The notes beneath the pieces are model-generated. The model had not been told where the DNA came from, searched no databases, and saw only the letters and a list, made by a program, of their open reading frames with translations. DNA of 64,000 nucleotides, taken from contig NZ_FQYR01000003.1 of NCBI RefSeq assembly GCF_900141815.1, positions 868,001 through 932,000 of the forward strand. The letters are read 5' to 3'. The stretch comes from Rubritalea squalenifaciens DSM 18772 (GTDB taxonomy: Bacteria; Verrucomicrobiota; Verrucomicrobiia; Verrucomicrobiales; Akkermansiaceae). Shown piece after piece: positions 17,764-26,883 of this stretch. A program made the translations under genes and the position numbers. Each line of letters starts with the position of its first letter. Position 1 is the stretch's first letter.

Positions 17764-20073
17764 ATGGCCGTTATGAAATCACTCACCACACATATCGGCG
17801 GTTACCCAAGGATCGGTGCCCAGCGAGAACTCAAATGGGCATTGGAGAAATACTGGTCCTCCAAGATTACCCGCGATGAACTTGAGCAAACAGCTTCCGA
17901 GCTACGTCAACGTCACTGGCAGGAGCAGCAAGGTGCCGGACTAAGCTTCGTCACCACCAATGACTTTTCCTTCTATGACCAGGTGCTAGATACAGCTTGC
18001 GTCTTTGGAATCGTGCCTGAAAGATTCGGCCTCTCAAATACCGCGGTCTCACTAGACGACTACTTCAGTTTAGCTAGAGGCAACAAAGACCATGCCGCAC
18101 TTGCTCTCACAAAATGGTTCAATACCAATTACCACTACCTGGTACCAGAGATCTCTGAAAAAATAGACTTCACGCTCAATCCGGATCACATCCTGATTCC
18201 AATAAGAGAGGCGATCGAACTAGGCCACAATCCCAAGCCAGTTCTCATTGGACCAGTCACACTACTGAGCCTATCCAGACCAGCCCGTGGAAGCCAGATC
18301 AACCCGTTGAGCCGACTACCGGAGCTGTTGCCTCACTATGCAAAATTGCTCCAAGAGATCAAAGCTGAGGGTGTGGAATGGATTCAAATCGATGAACCAA
18401 TTCTCAGCTGTGACCTCTCACCAGAGCAACACAAGGCTCTAGCTTCTGCTTACGACTATCTGAGCAACACGGGGACACGTCCAAACATTCTCCTCGCTAG
18501 CTATTACGGCAAAATCGCGAACAACCTGAACCGCACTCTCACTTTACCAGTGGAGGGATTCCACATTGATGCGGTATCAGCCCCAGAGGATATTTGCACT
18601 GCTGCCCGCTATCTGCCTGAAGGCAAGGTTCTCTCTATCGGAATCGTGGATGCACAGAACATCTGGATCAATGATCTCAATCAGAGCCGAGCTACGATAG
18701 AACAAGTAGCCTCACGCGTGCCCAAAGAACTAATCTGGATTGGAACCTCATGCTCGCTACAGCATGTTCCCCATCAGCTTGATTCTGAGAACCATCTTGA
18801 TGCTAACATCCTCAATTGGCTGGCCTTCGCAAAAGAGAAACTCAATGAAGTATCCCTACTTTCACGGCTTTTCAATGATGATCATGAGGAATCAAGGTTT
18901 GCTCACAATGCAACGCTCATCGAGAGCAGAAAGACAGCGGCCGGCTCCTATGTAGATTCAGTCCGTCAGCGAGTGTCCACAGAACTGCCAAAAATCACTC
19001 TAAAGCGTACTGCCTTCGAGACACGTCAGAAGTCACAGCGCGAACAGCTTAAGCTCCCCTTACTCCCCACCACCACGATTGGCTCCTTCCCGCAGACTTC
19101 TGAAATCCGCCAAGCGCGAGCTAAGTTCCGAAAAGGTGGATTATCACACGCTCAGTATCAAAGCTTCCTCCAACAAAAGACCAAGGAATGTATCGAACAT
19201 CAAGAAAAGCTCGGGCTGGATGTCCTCGTCCATGGCGAATTTGAGCGTAATGATATGGTCGAGTACTTTGCGGAAGGTTTGGAGGGCTTTGCGGTCACTG
19301 AGTTTGGCTGGGTACAATCCTATGGATCACGCTGCACCAAGCCACCTATTATCTGGGGTGATGTTCATCGCCCCAAAGCAATTACCTTGGATTGGATCAG
19401 ATATGCGCAATCCCTGACCAACAAGCCAGTCAAAGGCATGTTGACGGGCACCACAACGATCCTGCAATGGTCTTTCATCCGCACGGATATACCTCGCATT
19501 GAAGTGTCTCAGCAGATTGCACTCGCACTCAGGGATGAAGTTCTTGATCTGGAAGCCTCTGGTACTAAGATCATCCAACTTGATGAAGCCGCCCTCCGTG
19601 AAGGACTTCCGCTCAGGAAAGACGAACAAGCAGCCTACTTGGAGGAATCATGCCATTCATTCCTGATTTCAACATCGGGAGTGGAAGACTCGACACAGAT
19701 CCACACGCATATGTGTTACTCGCAGTTTGATGCGATTTTTGACACCATCATCGATCTTGATGCGGATGTCATCTCCATCGAAACGACGAGGAACCGCATG
19801 GCTCTACTCGACGTCTTCCAACAGAAAAACTATCCGAACGAGATTGGTCCAGGAGTCTGGGACATCCACTCACCTCGTGTGCCTTCTGTAGAAGAAATCT
19901 CCGACCTCATTCAGAGAGCCCTCCAGCATATCCCGGCGGAGCGTTTGTGGATCAATCCGGACTGCGGACTGAAAACAAGAGCCTGGCCTGAGACGATAGC
20001 CTCTTTGAAACATCTCGTTCAAGCCACCCTCTCCGCACGAGCTAACTTAAGCGAAAAATTTGTGTCTCACTAG
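17764..20073 (+). CDS. metE: Cobalamin-independent methionine synthase
   Basis: 769 residues from ATG 17764 (or 766 from ATG 17773). An upstream in-frame ATG at 17665 would overlap metR and add a non-conserved tail, so I rejected it. MetE transfers the methyl group of 5-methyltetrahydropteroyl-triglutamate to homocysteine. The start of the N-terminal barrel shows THIGGYPRIGAQRELKWALE; the C-terminal catalytic barrel shows TTTIGSFPQTSEIRQAR, VHGEFERNDMVEYF and the zinc ligands in THMCY (His, Cys), SIETTRN (Glu) and NPDCGLKTR (Cys). Divergent from metR, its probable homocysteine-responsive activator. No SAM or cobalamin riboswitch was recognised upstream. Confidence 0.97.
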   Translation: MAVMKSLTTHIGGYPRIGAQRELKWALEKYWSSKITRDELEQTASELRQRHWQEQQGAGLSFVTTNDFSFYDQVLDTACVFGIVPERFGLSNTAVSLDDYFSLARGNKDHAALALTKWFNTNYHYLVPEISEKIDFTLNPDHILIPIREAIELGHNPKPVLIGPVTLLSLSRPARGSQINPLSRLPELLPHYAKLLQEIKAEGVEWIQIDEPILSCDLSPEQHKALASAYDYLSNTGTRPNILLASYYGKIANNLNRTLTLPVEGFHIDAVSAPEDICTAARYLPEGKVLSIGIVDAQNIWINDLNQSRATIEQVASRVPKELIWIGTSCSLQHVPHQLDSENHLDANILNWLAFAKEKLNEVSLLSRLFNDDHEESRFAHNATLIESRKTAAGSYVDSVRQRVSTELPKITLKRTAFETRQKSQREQLKLPLLPTTTIGSFPQTSEIRQARAKFRKGGLSHAQYQSFLQQKTKECIEHQEKLGLDVLVHGEFERNDMVEYFAEGLEGFAVTEFGWVQSYGSRCTKPPIIWGDVHRPKAITLDWIRYAQSLTNKPVKGMLTGTTTILQWSFIRTDIPRIEVSQQIALALRDEVLDLEASGTKIIQLDEAALREGLPLRKDEQAAYLEESCHSFLISTSGVEDSTQIHTHMCYSQFDAIFDTIIDLDADVISIETTRNRMALLDVFQQKNYPNEIGPGVWDIHSPRVPSVEEISDLIQRALQHIPAERLWINPDCGLKTRAWPETIASLKHLVQATLSARANLSEKFVSH

Positions 20074-20128
20074 AGACACATCAAAGCTGGCACGTCTTTT
20101 CGGGGGGAGAGGCGTGCCAGTCATTTTG
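20061..20128 (+). terminator. Tandem hairpins at the 3' end of metE, probable terminator
   Basis: First hairpin: TGTGTCTC (20061-20068) and GAGACACA (20073-20080), a perfect 8-bp stem whose 4-base loop runs into the TAG stop codon. Second hairpin: CTGGCACG (20087-20094) and CGTGCCAG (20113-20120), again 8 bp, followed by TCATTTTG. The U-run is weak, so intrinsic termination is likely but not certain. Confidence 0.55.
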
Positions 20129-20180
20129 TGCTGCACAGAGTATTTGCAATCATGAGGCAATGCGCCGACTATGCAGCATG

Positions 20181-21191
20181 ATGAGAGCCATCCAATTTTC
20201 ACCGTCTCCTAACACAGAGCTCCCCTATTGCGCAGATTTCATTGAGCTCCCCAGACCTCAAGCATCTGGTTATGACATTCTCGTCTCTATCGAGGCGGTG
20301 GCTATGAATCCGGTAGATACCAAAGTGAGGCCTAGCGGAACCGATGAGGCAAAGACCCTCGGTTACGATGCGGCTGGGGCCGTCATAGAAACCGGAGAAT
20401 TAGTAGACTCTCTATCAGTCGGCGACAAAGTCTACTATGCAGGCGACGTTACCCGCCCAGGTTCAAATGCGGAACTTCAGCTCATCGATTCCCGGATCGT
20501 GGCCAAACGACCTGAATCACTAAGTGCAGCAGAGGCTGCTGCACTTCCTTTGACTGCCTTGACGGCCTGGGAGTCTCTATACGAGCGGATGGGAATCGAT
20601 CCCGATGGCAATCAAGCCGGCAAGAGCATATTCATTATCGGAGGTGCTGGCGGAGTCGGCTCCATCGCTATCCAGCTAGCCAAACTAGCAGGGCTAACGG
20701 TCATAACTACGTCATCTAGACAAGAGTCATCCGATTGGTGCCAAGAAATGGGGGCCGATCACATCATCAATCACCGCGAAGACATCCAGTCACAACTCAG
20801 CGAATTGGGCTTCCCTGCCGTCAACTACGTAGCCAATTACTTCGATACTGACGCTTACTGGGAACTCACTGGGGAAATTATCGCCCCGCAGGGACATATT
20901 GCGCTTATCGTGGAGCCATCAGGGCCGCTCTACATAGGAGACCCCCTGAAAAGGAAATCTGCCAGCATTCACTGGGAATTCATGTTCACCCGTTCCATGT
21001 TCACGACTGAGGACATCCAAAAGCAGCAGCAAATTCTTAGTAAAGTAGCGAAACTGGTCGATACGGGAAAAATCCGCACCACCCTGAATCAAGTACTCTC
21101 CCCGATTTCACCAGAAAACCTGATGAAGGCGCATCAGTTGCAGGAGTCCTCATCCAGCATCGGAAAAACAGCCCTTCAGGACTGGCAATGA
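20181..21191 (+). CDS. Zinc-binding alcohol dehydrogenase (MDR) family oxidoreductase
   Basis: 336 residues from ATG 20181 (MRAIQF, the usual family opening); ATGs at 20160 and 20178 are alternatives. It is a medium-chain dehydrogenase/reductase of the quinone-oxidoreductase-like subgroup: GroES-like N-terminal domain with VAMNPVDTKVRPSG, GYDAAGAVIETG and a Rossmann domain with IIGGAGGVGSIAIQLAKLAG (about 154-173). The catalytic zinc cysteine/His set of classical ADH is not seen, so a zinc-free NADPH-dependent reductase of quinones or enones is more likely despite the family name. Flanked by the metE hairpins and glyS; no operon partner. Confidence 0.85.
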   Translation: MRAIQFSPSPNTELPYCADFIELPRPQASGYDILVSIEAVAMNPVDTKVRPSGTDEAKTLGYDAAGAVIETGELVDSLSVGDKVYYAGDVTRPGSNAELQLIDSRIVAKRPESLSAAEAAALPLTALTAWESLYERMGIDPDGNQAGKSIFIIGGAGGVGSIAIQLAKLAGLTVITTSSRQESSDWCQEMGADHIINHREDIQSQLSELGFPAVNYVANYFDTDAYWELTGEIIAPQGHIALIVEPSGPLYIGDPLKRKSASIHWEFMFTRSMFTTEDIQKQQQILSKVAKLVDTGKIRTTLNQVLSPISPENLMKAHQLQESSSSIGKTALQDWQ

Positions 21192-21357
21192 AAGACATCT
21201 GACAGGATAGCGTCAGTTTCGGAAAAACTAGCTCTGTCAACATAGGGACATTACTCAACATACACTTGCCCAAGCCCAACAGCACTGCTTACATCCCCTC
21301 GTCCATTTGAGGCAGGAGCCTCGATCTATATTTATCCACCTAAAACAGAAAATCGTC

Positions 21358-22950
21358 ATGGCCGACAAAGAAAACACCGACCCGCAAAAGATGGAGAAAA
21401 TCGTCTCTCTCTGTAAGAGCAAAGGCTTTATTTACCAATCAGGTGAACTCTATGGCGGTTTGAACGGTTGCTGGGATTACGGTCCGCTTGGTACCGAACT
21501 CAAGCGAAACCTCAAAGAATACTGGTGGCGCAAGAACGTGCAAGAGCGCGACGACATTTTGGGCATGGATGGATCCATTCTCACTCACCAGGCTGTCCTT
21601 ACAGCTTCAGGTCACGTCGGTGGCTTCTCCGATCCTATGTGCGATTGCTTGCTCTCCAAAGCTCGCCTCCGTGCCGACCAGATCGATCCTCAGTCTGGTA
21701 CAGCCTATCATTACACAGGTGCCAGCCACGAGGAATCCGGCTGGTCTGTCGAGCGCCCCTTCTCTGTACTCCTTACGGATCCAAACCAGGATGAGAACAA
21801 GGCCCGCAAGACAGCCAAGGAATATTATTCCCAGTTCCTTTCCGACAAACAGATTTCACCAAAAAAATTGAGCCTGCAGGGCGAAACTTCTTCAGAGGAA
21901 AAAGACACTACCCGCTACAATCCGGCAAACGGCTCTCTCTTGACCGAGCCACGTGAATTCAACCTCATGTTCCAGACCAAGATGGGTGCCTCTTCCGATG
22001 ACAGCGATCCGAATGCCGTTGCCTACCTTCGTCCGGAAACAGCACAAACCATTTTCGTGCAGTACAAGAACGTGCTCGATTCATCACGAGTCAAGCTGCC
22101 GTTCGGTATCGCCCAGATCGGTAAAGCTTTCCGTAACGAGATCAACCCTCGTAACTTTACTTTCCGTTCCCGTGAGTTCGAGCAAATGGAGATCGAGTAC
22201 TTTTGTCATCCAGACGACGGTCTTCGCCTCACTGACGAATGGCTGGAGAAGCGCCTCTGCTTCTACGAGGAAATCGGTATTCCACGCGAGAAACTTCACA
22301 TTCTCGATGTTCCAGACGGTGAGCGTGCGTTCTACTCAGAGAAGACTTACGACATCGAGTACGAATTCCCATTCGGCATTCAAGAATTAGAAGGTGTCGC
22401 CTACCGTACCAACTACGACCTCGGTGTTCATCAGGAGCATTCCAAGAAAACTCTCGAGTACTTCGACGAGGAAACCAAGGAACGTTTCGTACCTCACGTC
22501 GTCGAACCATCCGCAGGCTGCGACCGTACAGCCCTCGCTCTCATCTGCGAGGCCTACGATGTAGAAGACCTCACCAAGGATGGCGGCAAGAAGGACGAGC
22601 GTACTGTCATGCGCTTCAAGCCATGCATCGCTCCAATCAAGGCAGCCATTCTTCCTCTGCTGAAGAACAAGCCGGAACTTGTAGAAAAGGCCAAGGAAGT
22701 GAAAAACCTTCTTCAGCCTTTCATGAATGTATTCTACGACGAAGCTGCAGCTATCGGGCGCCGCTACCGCCGTCAGGATGAGATCGGTACTCCATTCTGT
22801 ATAGCCATCGACTTCCAGACCCTCGGTGAAGCAGATGAAGACGGCAACGACCTGACTGACACCGTAACGATTCGTCACCGTGATTCCATGGAGCAAGAGC
22901 GCATCGCCATCAAGGACCTCCTCCCATGGCTACTTGAGCGCATTCGCTAA
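21358..22950 (+). CDS. glyS: Glycyl-tRNA synthetase, single-chain dimeric type
   Basis: 530 residues from ATG 21358; an upstream TTG frame to 21307 was not used because MADKEN is the natural N-terminus. Class II synthetase of the alpha2 type (not the alpha2beta2 GlyQ/GlyS type). Motifs: GFIYQSGELYGGLNGCWDYG near residue 20, LRPETAQTIFVQYKN near 220, GIAQIGKAFRNEINPRNFTF (motif 2), and the C-terminal motif 3 VVEPSAGCDRTALALI. The anticodon-binding domain follows (FYDEAAAIGRRYRRQDEIGT). A strong terminator lies 31 bases after the stop. Confidence 0.97.
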   Translation: MADKENTDPQKMEKIVSLCKSKGFIYQSGELYGGLNGCWDYGPLGTELKRNLKEYWWRKNVQERDDILGMDGSILTHQAVLTASGHVGGFSDPMCDCLLSKARLRADQIDPQSGTAYHYTGASHEESGWSVERPFSVLLTDPNQDENKARKTAKEYYSQFLSDKQISPKKLSLQGETSSEEKDTTRYNPANGSLLTEPREFNLMFQTKMGASSDDSDPNAVAYLRPETAQTIFVQYKNVLDSSRVKLPFGIAQIGKAFRNEINPRNFTFRSREFEQMEIEYFCHPDDGLRLTDEWLEKRLCFYEEIGIPREKLHILDVPDGERAFYSEKTYDIEYEFPFGIQELEGVAYRTNYDLGVHQEHSKKTLEYFDEETKERFVPHVVEPSAGCDRTALALICEAYDVEDLTKDGGKKDERTVMRFKPCIAPIKAAILPLLKNKPELVEKAKEVKNLLQPFMNVFYDEAAAIGRRYRRQDEIGTPFCIAIDFQTLGEADEDGNDLTDTVTIRHRDSMEQERIAIKDLLPWLLERIR

Positions 22951-22980
22951 TTCGCCATCATACATTGAAAGCTAATTCCA

Positions 22981-23010
22981 GGCTCCTCAGACACTGAGGA
23001 GCCTTTTTTT
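22981..23010 (+). terminator. Rho-independent terminator after glyS
   Basis: Perfect 9-bp stem GGCTCCTCA / TGAGGAGCC with a 5-base loop, followed by seven T residues. Confidence 0.93.
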
Positions 23011-23098
23011 ATGAGAATCTCTGACAAGATCTGTTAATGCGGCCCGTTTTTTGATCATATATGGAGTAAGATTACCCCATTTACATCGCGCATTTACC

Positions 23099-24931
23099 AT
23101 GAAGCTCACTACTCAAATCTTAGCAGCACTGGCTCTCACCAGTTTGTTTTCACTGGCTGCCGACAGACCCAACTTCCTCTGGATTGTTTCTGAAGACAAT
23201 TCCAAGCACCACACCAAGCACTTCGATCCGACAGGAGTCGCCATGCCCAACCTGGAGCAACTCGCCAAGGAAGGAGTCACCTTTGATAACGCGTGCTCCA
23301 ATGGAGCAGTCTGCTCAGTAGCCCGTTCCACCCTAGTGACCGGCTGTTACGCTCCCAAACTGGGTGCTCAATTCCACCGCAGGCAGAAGCTCGTCCCGAT
23401 GCCAGATGGGCTCAAGGCATTCCCGGCCTATCTCAATGAAGCAGGCTACTACACAGCAAACAAAACCAAGACCGACTACAACCTCCAGGTAGATATGAAG
23501 GAAACTTGGAACGGCAAGGACGGATGGAAAGGCAGAGCCGAAGGCCAGCCGTTTTTCCTTCAGCAGAACTTCGCTGGTACACACGAAGGTAGCAGCCACT
23601 TCCCGCTGAATGCGATGAAGAAAAAGCCTCTCCAGGACCTCATCTCAAACATCACCCTACCCCCACATCACCCTGACACCACACTATTCCGTTACAGCTA
23701 TGCTTCGTATCAAGATAGATTACGTAAGTTTGACGAGCAACTTGGCAATCTGATCAACAAGCTCAAGAAAGATGGACTCTATGAAGACACGATCATCTTT
23801 TATTTCGGCGACCACGGAGGTGTCCTTCCACGAAGCAAGGGCTATGCATACGAGACTGGTCTTGCAGCACCACTGGTTGTTAGAGTCCCTGAAAAATGGC
23901 AACATCTGATCCCCTTTAAACCAGGAACCCGTACAGATGCCATTGTTAATTTTTACGACTTTGGTCCATCAATCATTCATGCCGCAGGCATCCCGCTCAG
24001 CGATCAATTCGATGGCAAGCCCTTCCTAGGTAAAGACATCAGCGCCGAAGAACTGAGTAAACGTGTAGCCTACGGTTATGCGGACCGTTTCGATGAAAAG
24101 TACGATCTCGTCCGCACTTACCGCAAAGGTGACCTGAAATACATGCGCAATTTCCAACCATTCAATCCAGATGCGCTCCACAATTTCTACCGTTACAAGC
24201 AGCTCGCTTATCTAGAACTTAGAGAGCTTCACAAAGCAGGTAAGCTGAATGCCCAGCAGGAGTTATTCTTCTCTAGAAAGCCAGCCGAAGCTCTGTACGA
24301 CCTGAAGAATGACCCTTACGAACTCAACAACCTTGCAGGTGATCCCAAATACCAGGAGACGCTGAAAGAAATGAGATCCACCCTAACAGAGCACCTCAAG
24401 GAGATGAACGATCTGAGTTTCTACCCAGAAAGCGAACTCATCAATAAGGCCTTTGGTAACCCTACCGCTTTTGGTAAAAAACACAGCAAAGAGATCGCCG
24501 CTCTGATCGACTTAGCCAATCTGGAAGTTGTCAATTTCGATGAAGCAAAGTCAAAGATTGAGTCAGCACTGATCTCAGAAGATGTTTGGACACGCTACTG
24601 GGCTTGCATCGTTGCTACGAGTTTCTACGAGAAATCCAAACCGCTGGAAGTAACGCTTAGCACGATTGCTGATTCAGACGCAAACATCTTGGTTCGAGTC
24701 AGAGCAGCTGAAGCACTAGCCCACCTCGGCAACTCAAAAGCCAAAGATGTCATGGAAAAAGCGATTTATGCCAGCACTGACCCTGTAGAGCTCAACCTCA
24801 TTCTGAACTCAGCCGCCATGCTCTATGAGCTTGATCCAACGACCTACACCTTTGACATCGATAAGAGCAAGTTGAAGACCAACTCAAGTCTGGTGAAGGA
24901 ACGCATCATCTATCTCAACAAGCGCGACTAA
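23099..24931 (+). CDS. Secreted sulfatase with C-terminal HEAT-like region
   Basis: 610 residues from ATG 23099, chosen because the signal peptide (MKLTTQ..., cleavage near LAAD) starts there rather than at 23051. Type I sulfatase fold: RPNFLWIVSEDNS gives the metal-binding Asp, then the nucleophile motif CSVARSTLVTG with Cys72, IIFYFGDHGGVLPRSKGYAYE for the second metal site. The canonical CxPxR has Val instead of Pro, a variant found in other PVC sulfatases. Residues about 490-610 are helical repeats (HEAT-like), unusual for plain sulfatases. Maturation needs an FGE or anaerobic maturase that is not in this window. Probable target: sulfated polysaccharides. Terminators flank it on both sides. 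Confidence 0.9.
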   Translation: MKLTTQILAALALTSLFSLAADRPNFLWIVSEDNSKHHTKHFDPTGVAMPNLEQLAKEGVTFDNACSNGAVCSVARSTLVTGCYAPKLGAQFHRRQKLVPMPDGLKAFPAYLNEAGYYTANKTKTDYNLQVDMKETWNGKDGWKGRAEGQPFFLQQNFAGTHEGSSHFPLNAMKKKPLQDLISNITLPPHHPDTTLFRYSYASYQDRLRKFDEQLGNLINKLKKDGLYEDTIIFYFGDHGGVLPRSKGYAYETGLAAPLVVRVPEKWQHLIPFKPGTRTDAIVNFYDFGPSIIHAAGIPLSDQFDGKPFLGKDISAEELSKRVAYGYADRFDEKYDLVRTYRKGDLKYMRNFQPFNPDALHNFYRYKQLAYLELRELHKAGKLNAQQELFFSRKPAEALYDLKNDPYELNNLAGDPKYQETLKEMRSTLTEHLKEMNDLSFYPESELINKAFGNPTAFGKKHSKEIAALIDLANLEVVNFDEAKSKIESALISEDVWTRYWACIVATSFYEKSKPLEVTLSTIADSDANILVRVRAAEALAHLGNSKAKDVMEKAIYASTDPVELNLILNSAAMLYELDPTTYTFDIDKSKLKTNSSLVKERIIYLNKRD

Positions 24932-24954
24932 GACTTTATAGACATCACTAATGT

Positions 24955-24990
24955 AAAACGCCCCAGTCATTGACCGGGGCGTTTTTGTTT
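24955..24990. terminator. Bidirectional terminator between sulfatase and M24 peptidase genes
   Basis: AAAACGCCCC and GGGGCGTTTTT flank a central part that pairs GTC/GAC around ATT, with one A-C mismatch. A-run on the left and T-run on the right allow termination of both convergent genes. Confidence 0.85.
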
Positions 24991-25014
24991 TATCCTAGAA
25001 AAGTTTGCTCCCTG

Positions 25015-26796
25015 TTATTTACCCACAGGTCTGCACTCATGCTTAAGCCAGCTCACCTCGTCCTCATTGAGGAGCGGTGATAGCTTCTCGACCACTTGGG
25101 CATTGTAGTCATTCAGCCATTCAATATGGCAGTCATCCATATAAGCGGTATCTACGAGATCCACATTGATCGGGCAGAAGGTAAGGTTCTCGAATTTGAA
25201 GAACTTGCCGAATGGAGTATCCGCACTCTTTACCGTGTGCACCATGTTCTCGATACGGATGCCATACTCGCCTGAGCGGTAGATGCCAGGCTCAATGGTA
25301 GAGAGCATGCCTTCATACATGCGCTCGGTAGTGAGACCTGAGAAATTCTGGGGGCCTTCGTGCACTTCCAGACCATAGCCTACGCCGTGTCCAGTACCAT
25401 GTCTGTAGAGACGGTGGTGCTGCCACATCGGGCGGCGACAGATGCCATCAAGTTGAGCACAAGTTGCATCCTCTGGGAATTCAGCAGTGATCAGTTCGAT
25501 CAAGCACTTCAGGACGAGAGTGTAGTCTATCTTCTGTTCCTGAGTGGGCGTACCCATTGGAATCACACGAGTGGTATCACTGGTGCCATTTTCAAAGTTA
25601 CCACCACTATCGATGAGGAAAATACCATCCAGGGTCACCTCTACGTCTGAATTTTCGTCTACGCTGTAGTGATTGAGAGCCCCATGAGCTTTATAGCCCA
25701 TGATGCTGTCAAAGCTCACATGACGGAATCCAGAGATCGCTTGGCGACATTCCAGCAATTTCTTGCTGGCGGATAGTTCAGTCACCTTACGGCCTGCTTG
25801 CAACTCGCTATACATCCAGAAGTAGAAGCGCACCATGGCAGCTCCATCCTCGATCATGACCTTGCGGGTATTCTCCATCTCCACCTCGTTCTTGACCCCT
25901 TTCAGATCGGTAGCGAGAGCGCGTTCCTTAATAAGGAAACAATGAGAACCAGCCTTATAGAGATTGTGGTTGGTATAGCGTGGCACCATTAGCAGACGAG
26001 TGTCTTTATCCAGCTCTTCCAAGACTGAAGCAACCTCCCCATAGCCCCGTATAGTGAAGCCTGCCGCAGTAAATTTTCTCTTAGCCTCATCACTGAGCTT
26101 TCCTTCATCTATAAAGAAAATCGCCTCGTCAGCAGAGACCAACGTATAGCAATACGGAGTCGGGTGGTTCTCCATATCTGTGCCACGGAAGTTCAGAAGC
26201 CAGTTGGACTCATCCGTTCTACCAAGGAGATAAACCTGAACGCCTTTTTTCTGCATGAGCGCACGAAGATCTTTGAGTTTCTCTTCGGTGCTCTGGCCAG
26301 TGAGTTCTTCTGCGACCAAATCCAATTTTCCACATGGCTCAGCAGGACGATCTGTCCAAATCTCGTCAACAGGATCTAGCTCTGTATTGGCCGAAATATC
26401 AGCTACTTTCAGAGAGCTAACCCAGCTTGAAGCATCCGCTTCGGAAATATCATTTCCAGAGAAGCTCACGACATCTCCAGCCTTCAGCTCAGACTTCAAC
26501 CAATCAATGATACTGTCCACCCCTGGATCACTAGCTCTAAACAATTTAATTTCAGAACCAGCTAAAGCCTCTTCCGCAGCCTCGTAGTAACGGCTATCAG
26601 TCCACAAGCCGGCCTTCTCTGCAGTAACGACTACCGTTCCATTTGAGCCTTTGAGTCCACTCAACCACTGCCTGCTGAGCCAGCGCGGAGCCTGATACTC
26701 GTTATTGTGCGGATCAGCATTCGGTATGATTGCCGCATTCACACTGTTTTTTTCCATCCATGCCCTGAGGGACGCAAGCTTCTCTGCTGTAGTCAT
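25015..26796 (-). CDS. Aminopeptidase P family protein (Xaa-Pro aminopeptidase, M24B)
   Basis: 593 residues, typical of the long, three-domain cytosolic aminopeptidase P seen also in eukaryotes. Two creatinase-like N-terminal domains (about 1-300) precede the pita-bread catalytic domain. Metal ligands can be picked out: Asp in IFLIDSGGNFENG, Asp in TSDTTRV, His in HGTGHGVGYGLEVHEGP, Glu in LSTIEPGIY and Glu in GIRIENMV. It removes N-terminal residues before proline. Conserved C-terminal FENLTFCPINVDLVD block is present. Monocistronic, with an opposing sulfatase gene and shared terminator downstream. Confidence 0.95.
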   Translation of the reverse strand: MTTAEKLASLRAWMEKNSVNAAIIPNADPHNNEYQAPRWLSRQWLSGLKGSNGTVVVTAEKAGLWTDSRYYEAAEEALAGSEIKLFRASDPGVDSIIDWLKSELKAGDVVSFSGNDISEADASSWVSSLKVADISANTELDPVDEIWTDRPAEPCGKLDLVAEELTGQSTEEKLKDLRALMQKKGVQVYLLGRTDESNWLLNFRGTDMENHPTPYCYTLVSADEAIFFIDEGKLSDEAKRKFTAAGFTIRGYGEVASVLEELDKDTRLLMVPRYTNHNLYKAGSHCFLIKERALATDLKGVKNEVEMENTRKVMIEDGAAMVRFYFWMYSELQAGRKVTELSASKKLLECRQAISGFRHVSFDSIMGYKAHGALNHYSVDENSDVEVTLDGIFLIDSGGNFENGTSDTTRVIPMGTPTQEQKIDYTLVLKCLIELITAEFPEDATCAQLDGICRRPMWQHHRLYRHGTGHGVGYGLEVHEGPQNFSGLTTERMYEGMLSTIEPGIYRSGEYGIRIENMVHTVKSADTPFGKFFKFENLTFCPINVDLVDTAYMDDCHIEWLNDYNAQVVEKLSPLLNEDEVSWLKHECRPVGK

Positions 26797-26883
26797 ACCC
26801 TCAGCCTGTAAAGCATTGCTAGTTATGACGCCATCGCAAATTCATTTTGTGCTCGTTCTAGAGCCATTATCACAAATTCAGCA

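Noticed and set aside
21192-21357. Possible riboswitch or T-box upstream of glyS
   Set aside because: Only two short hairpins (CTGAC/GTCAG and GAGGC/GCCTC); no glycine-riboswitch or T-box core sequence was found.
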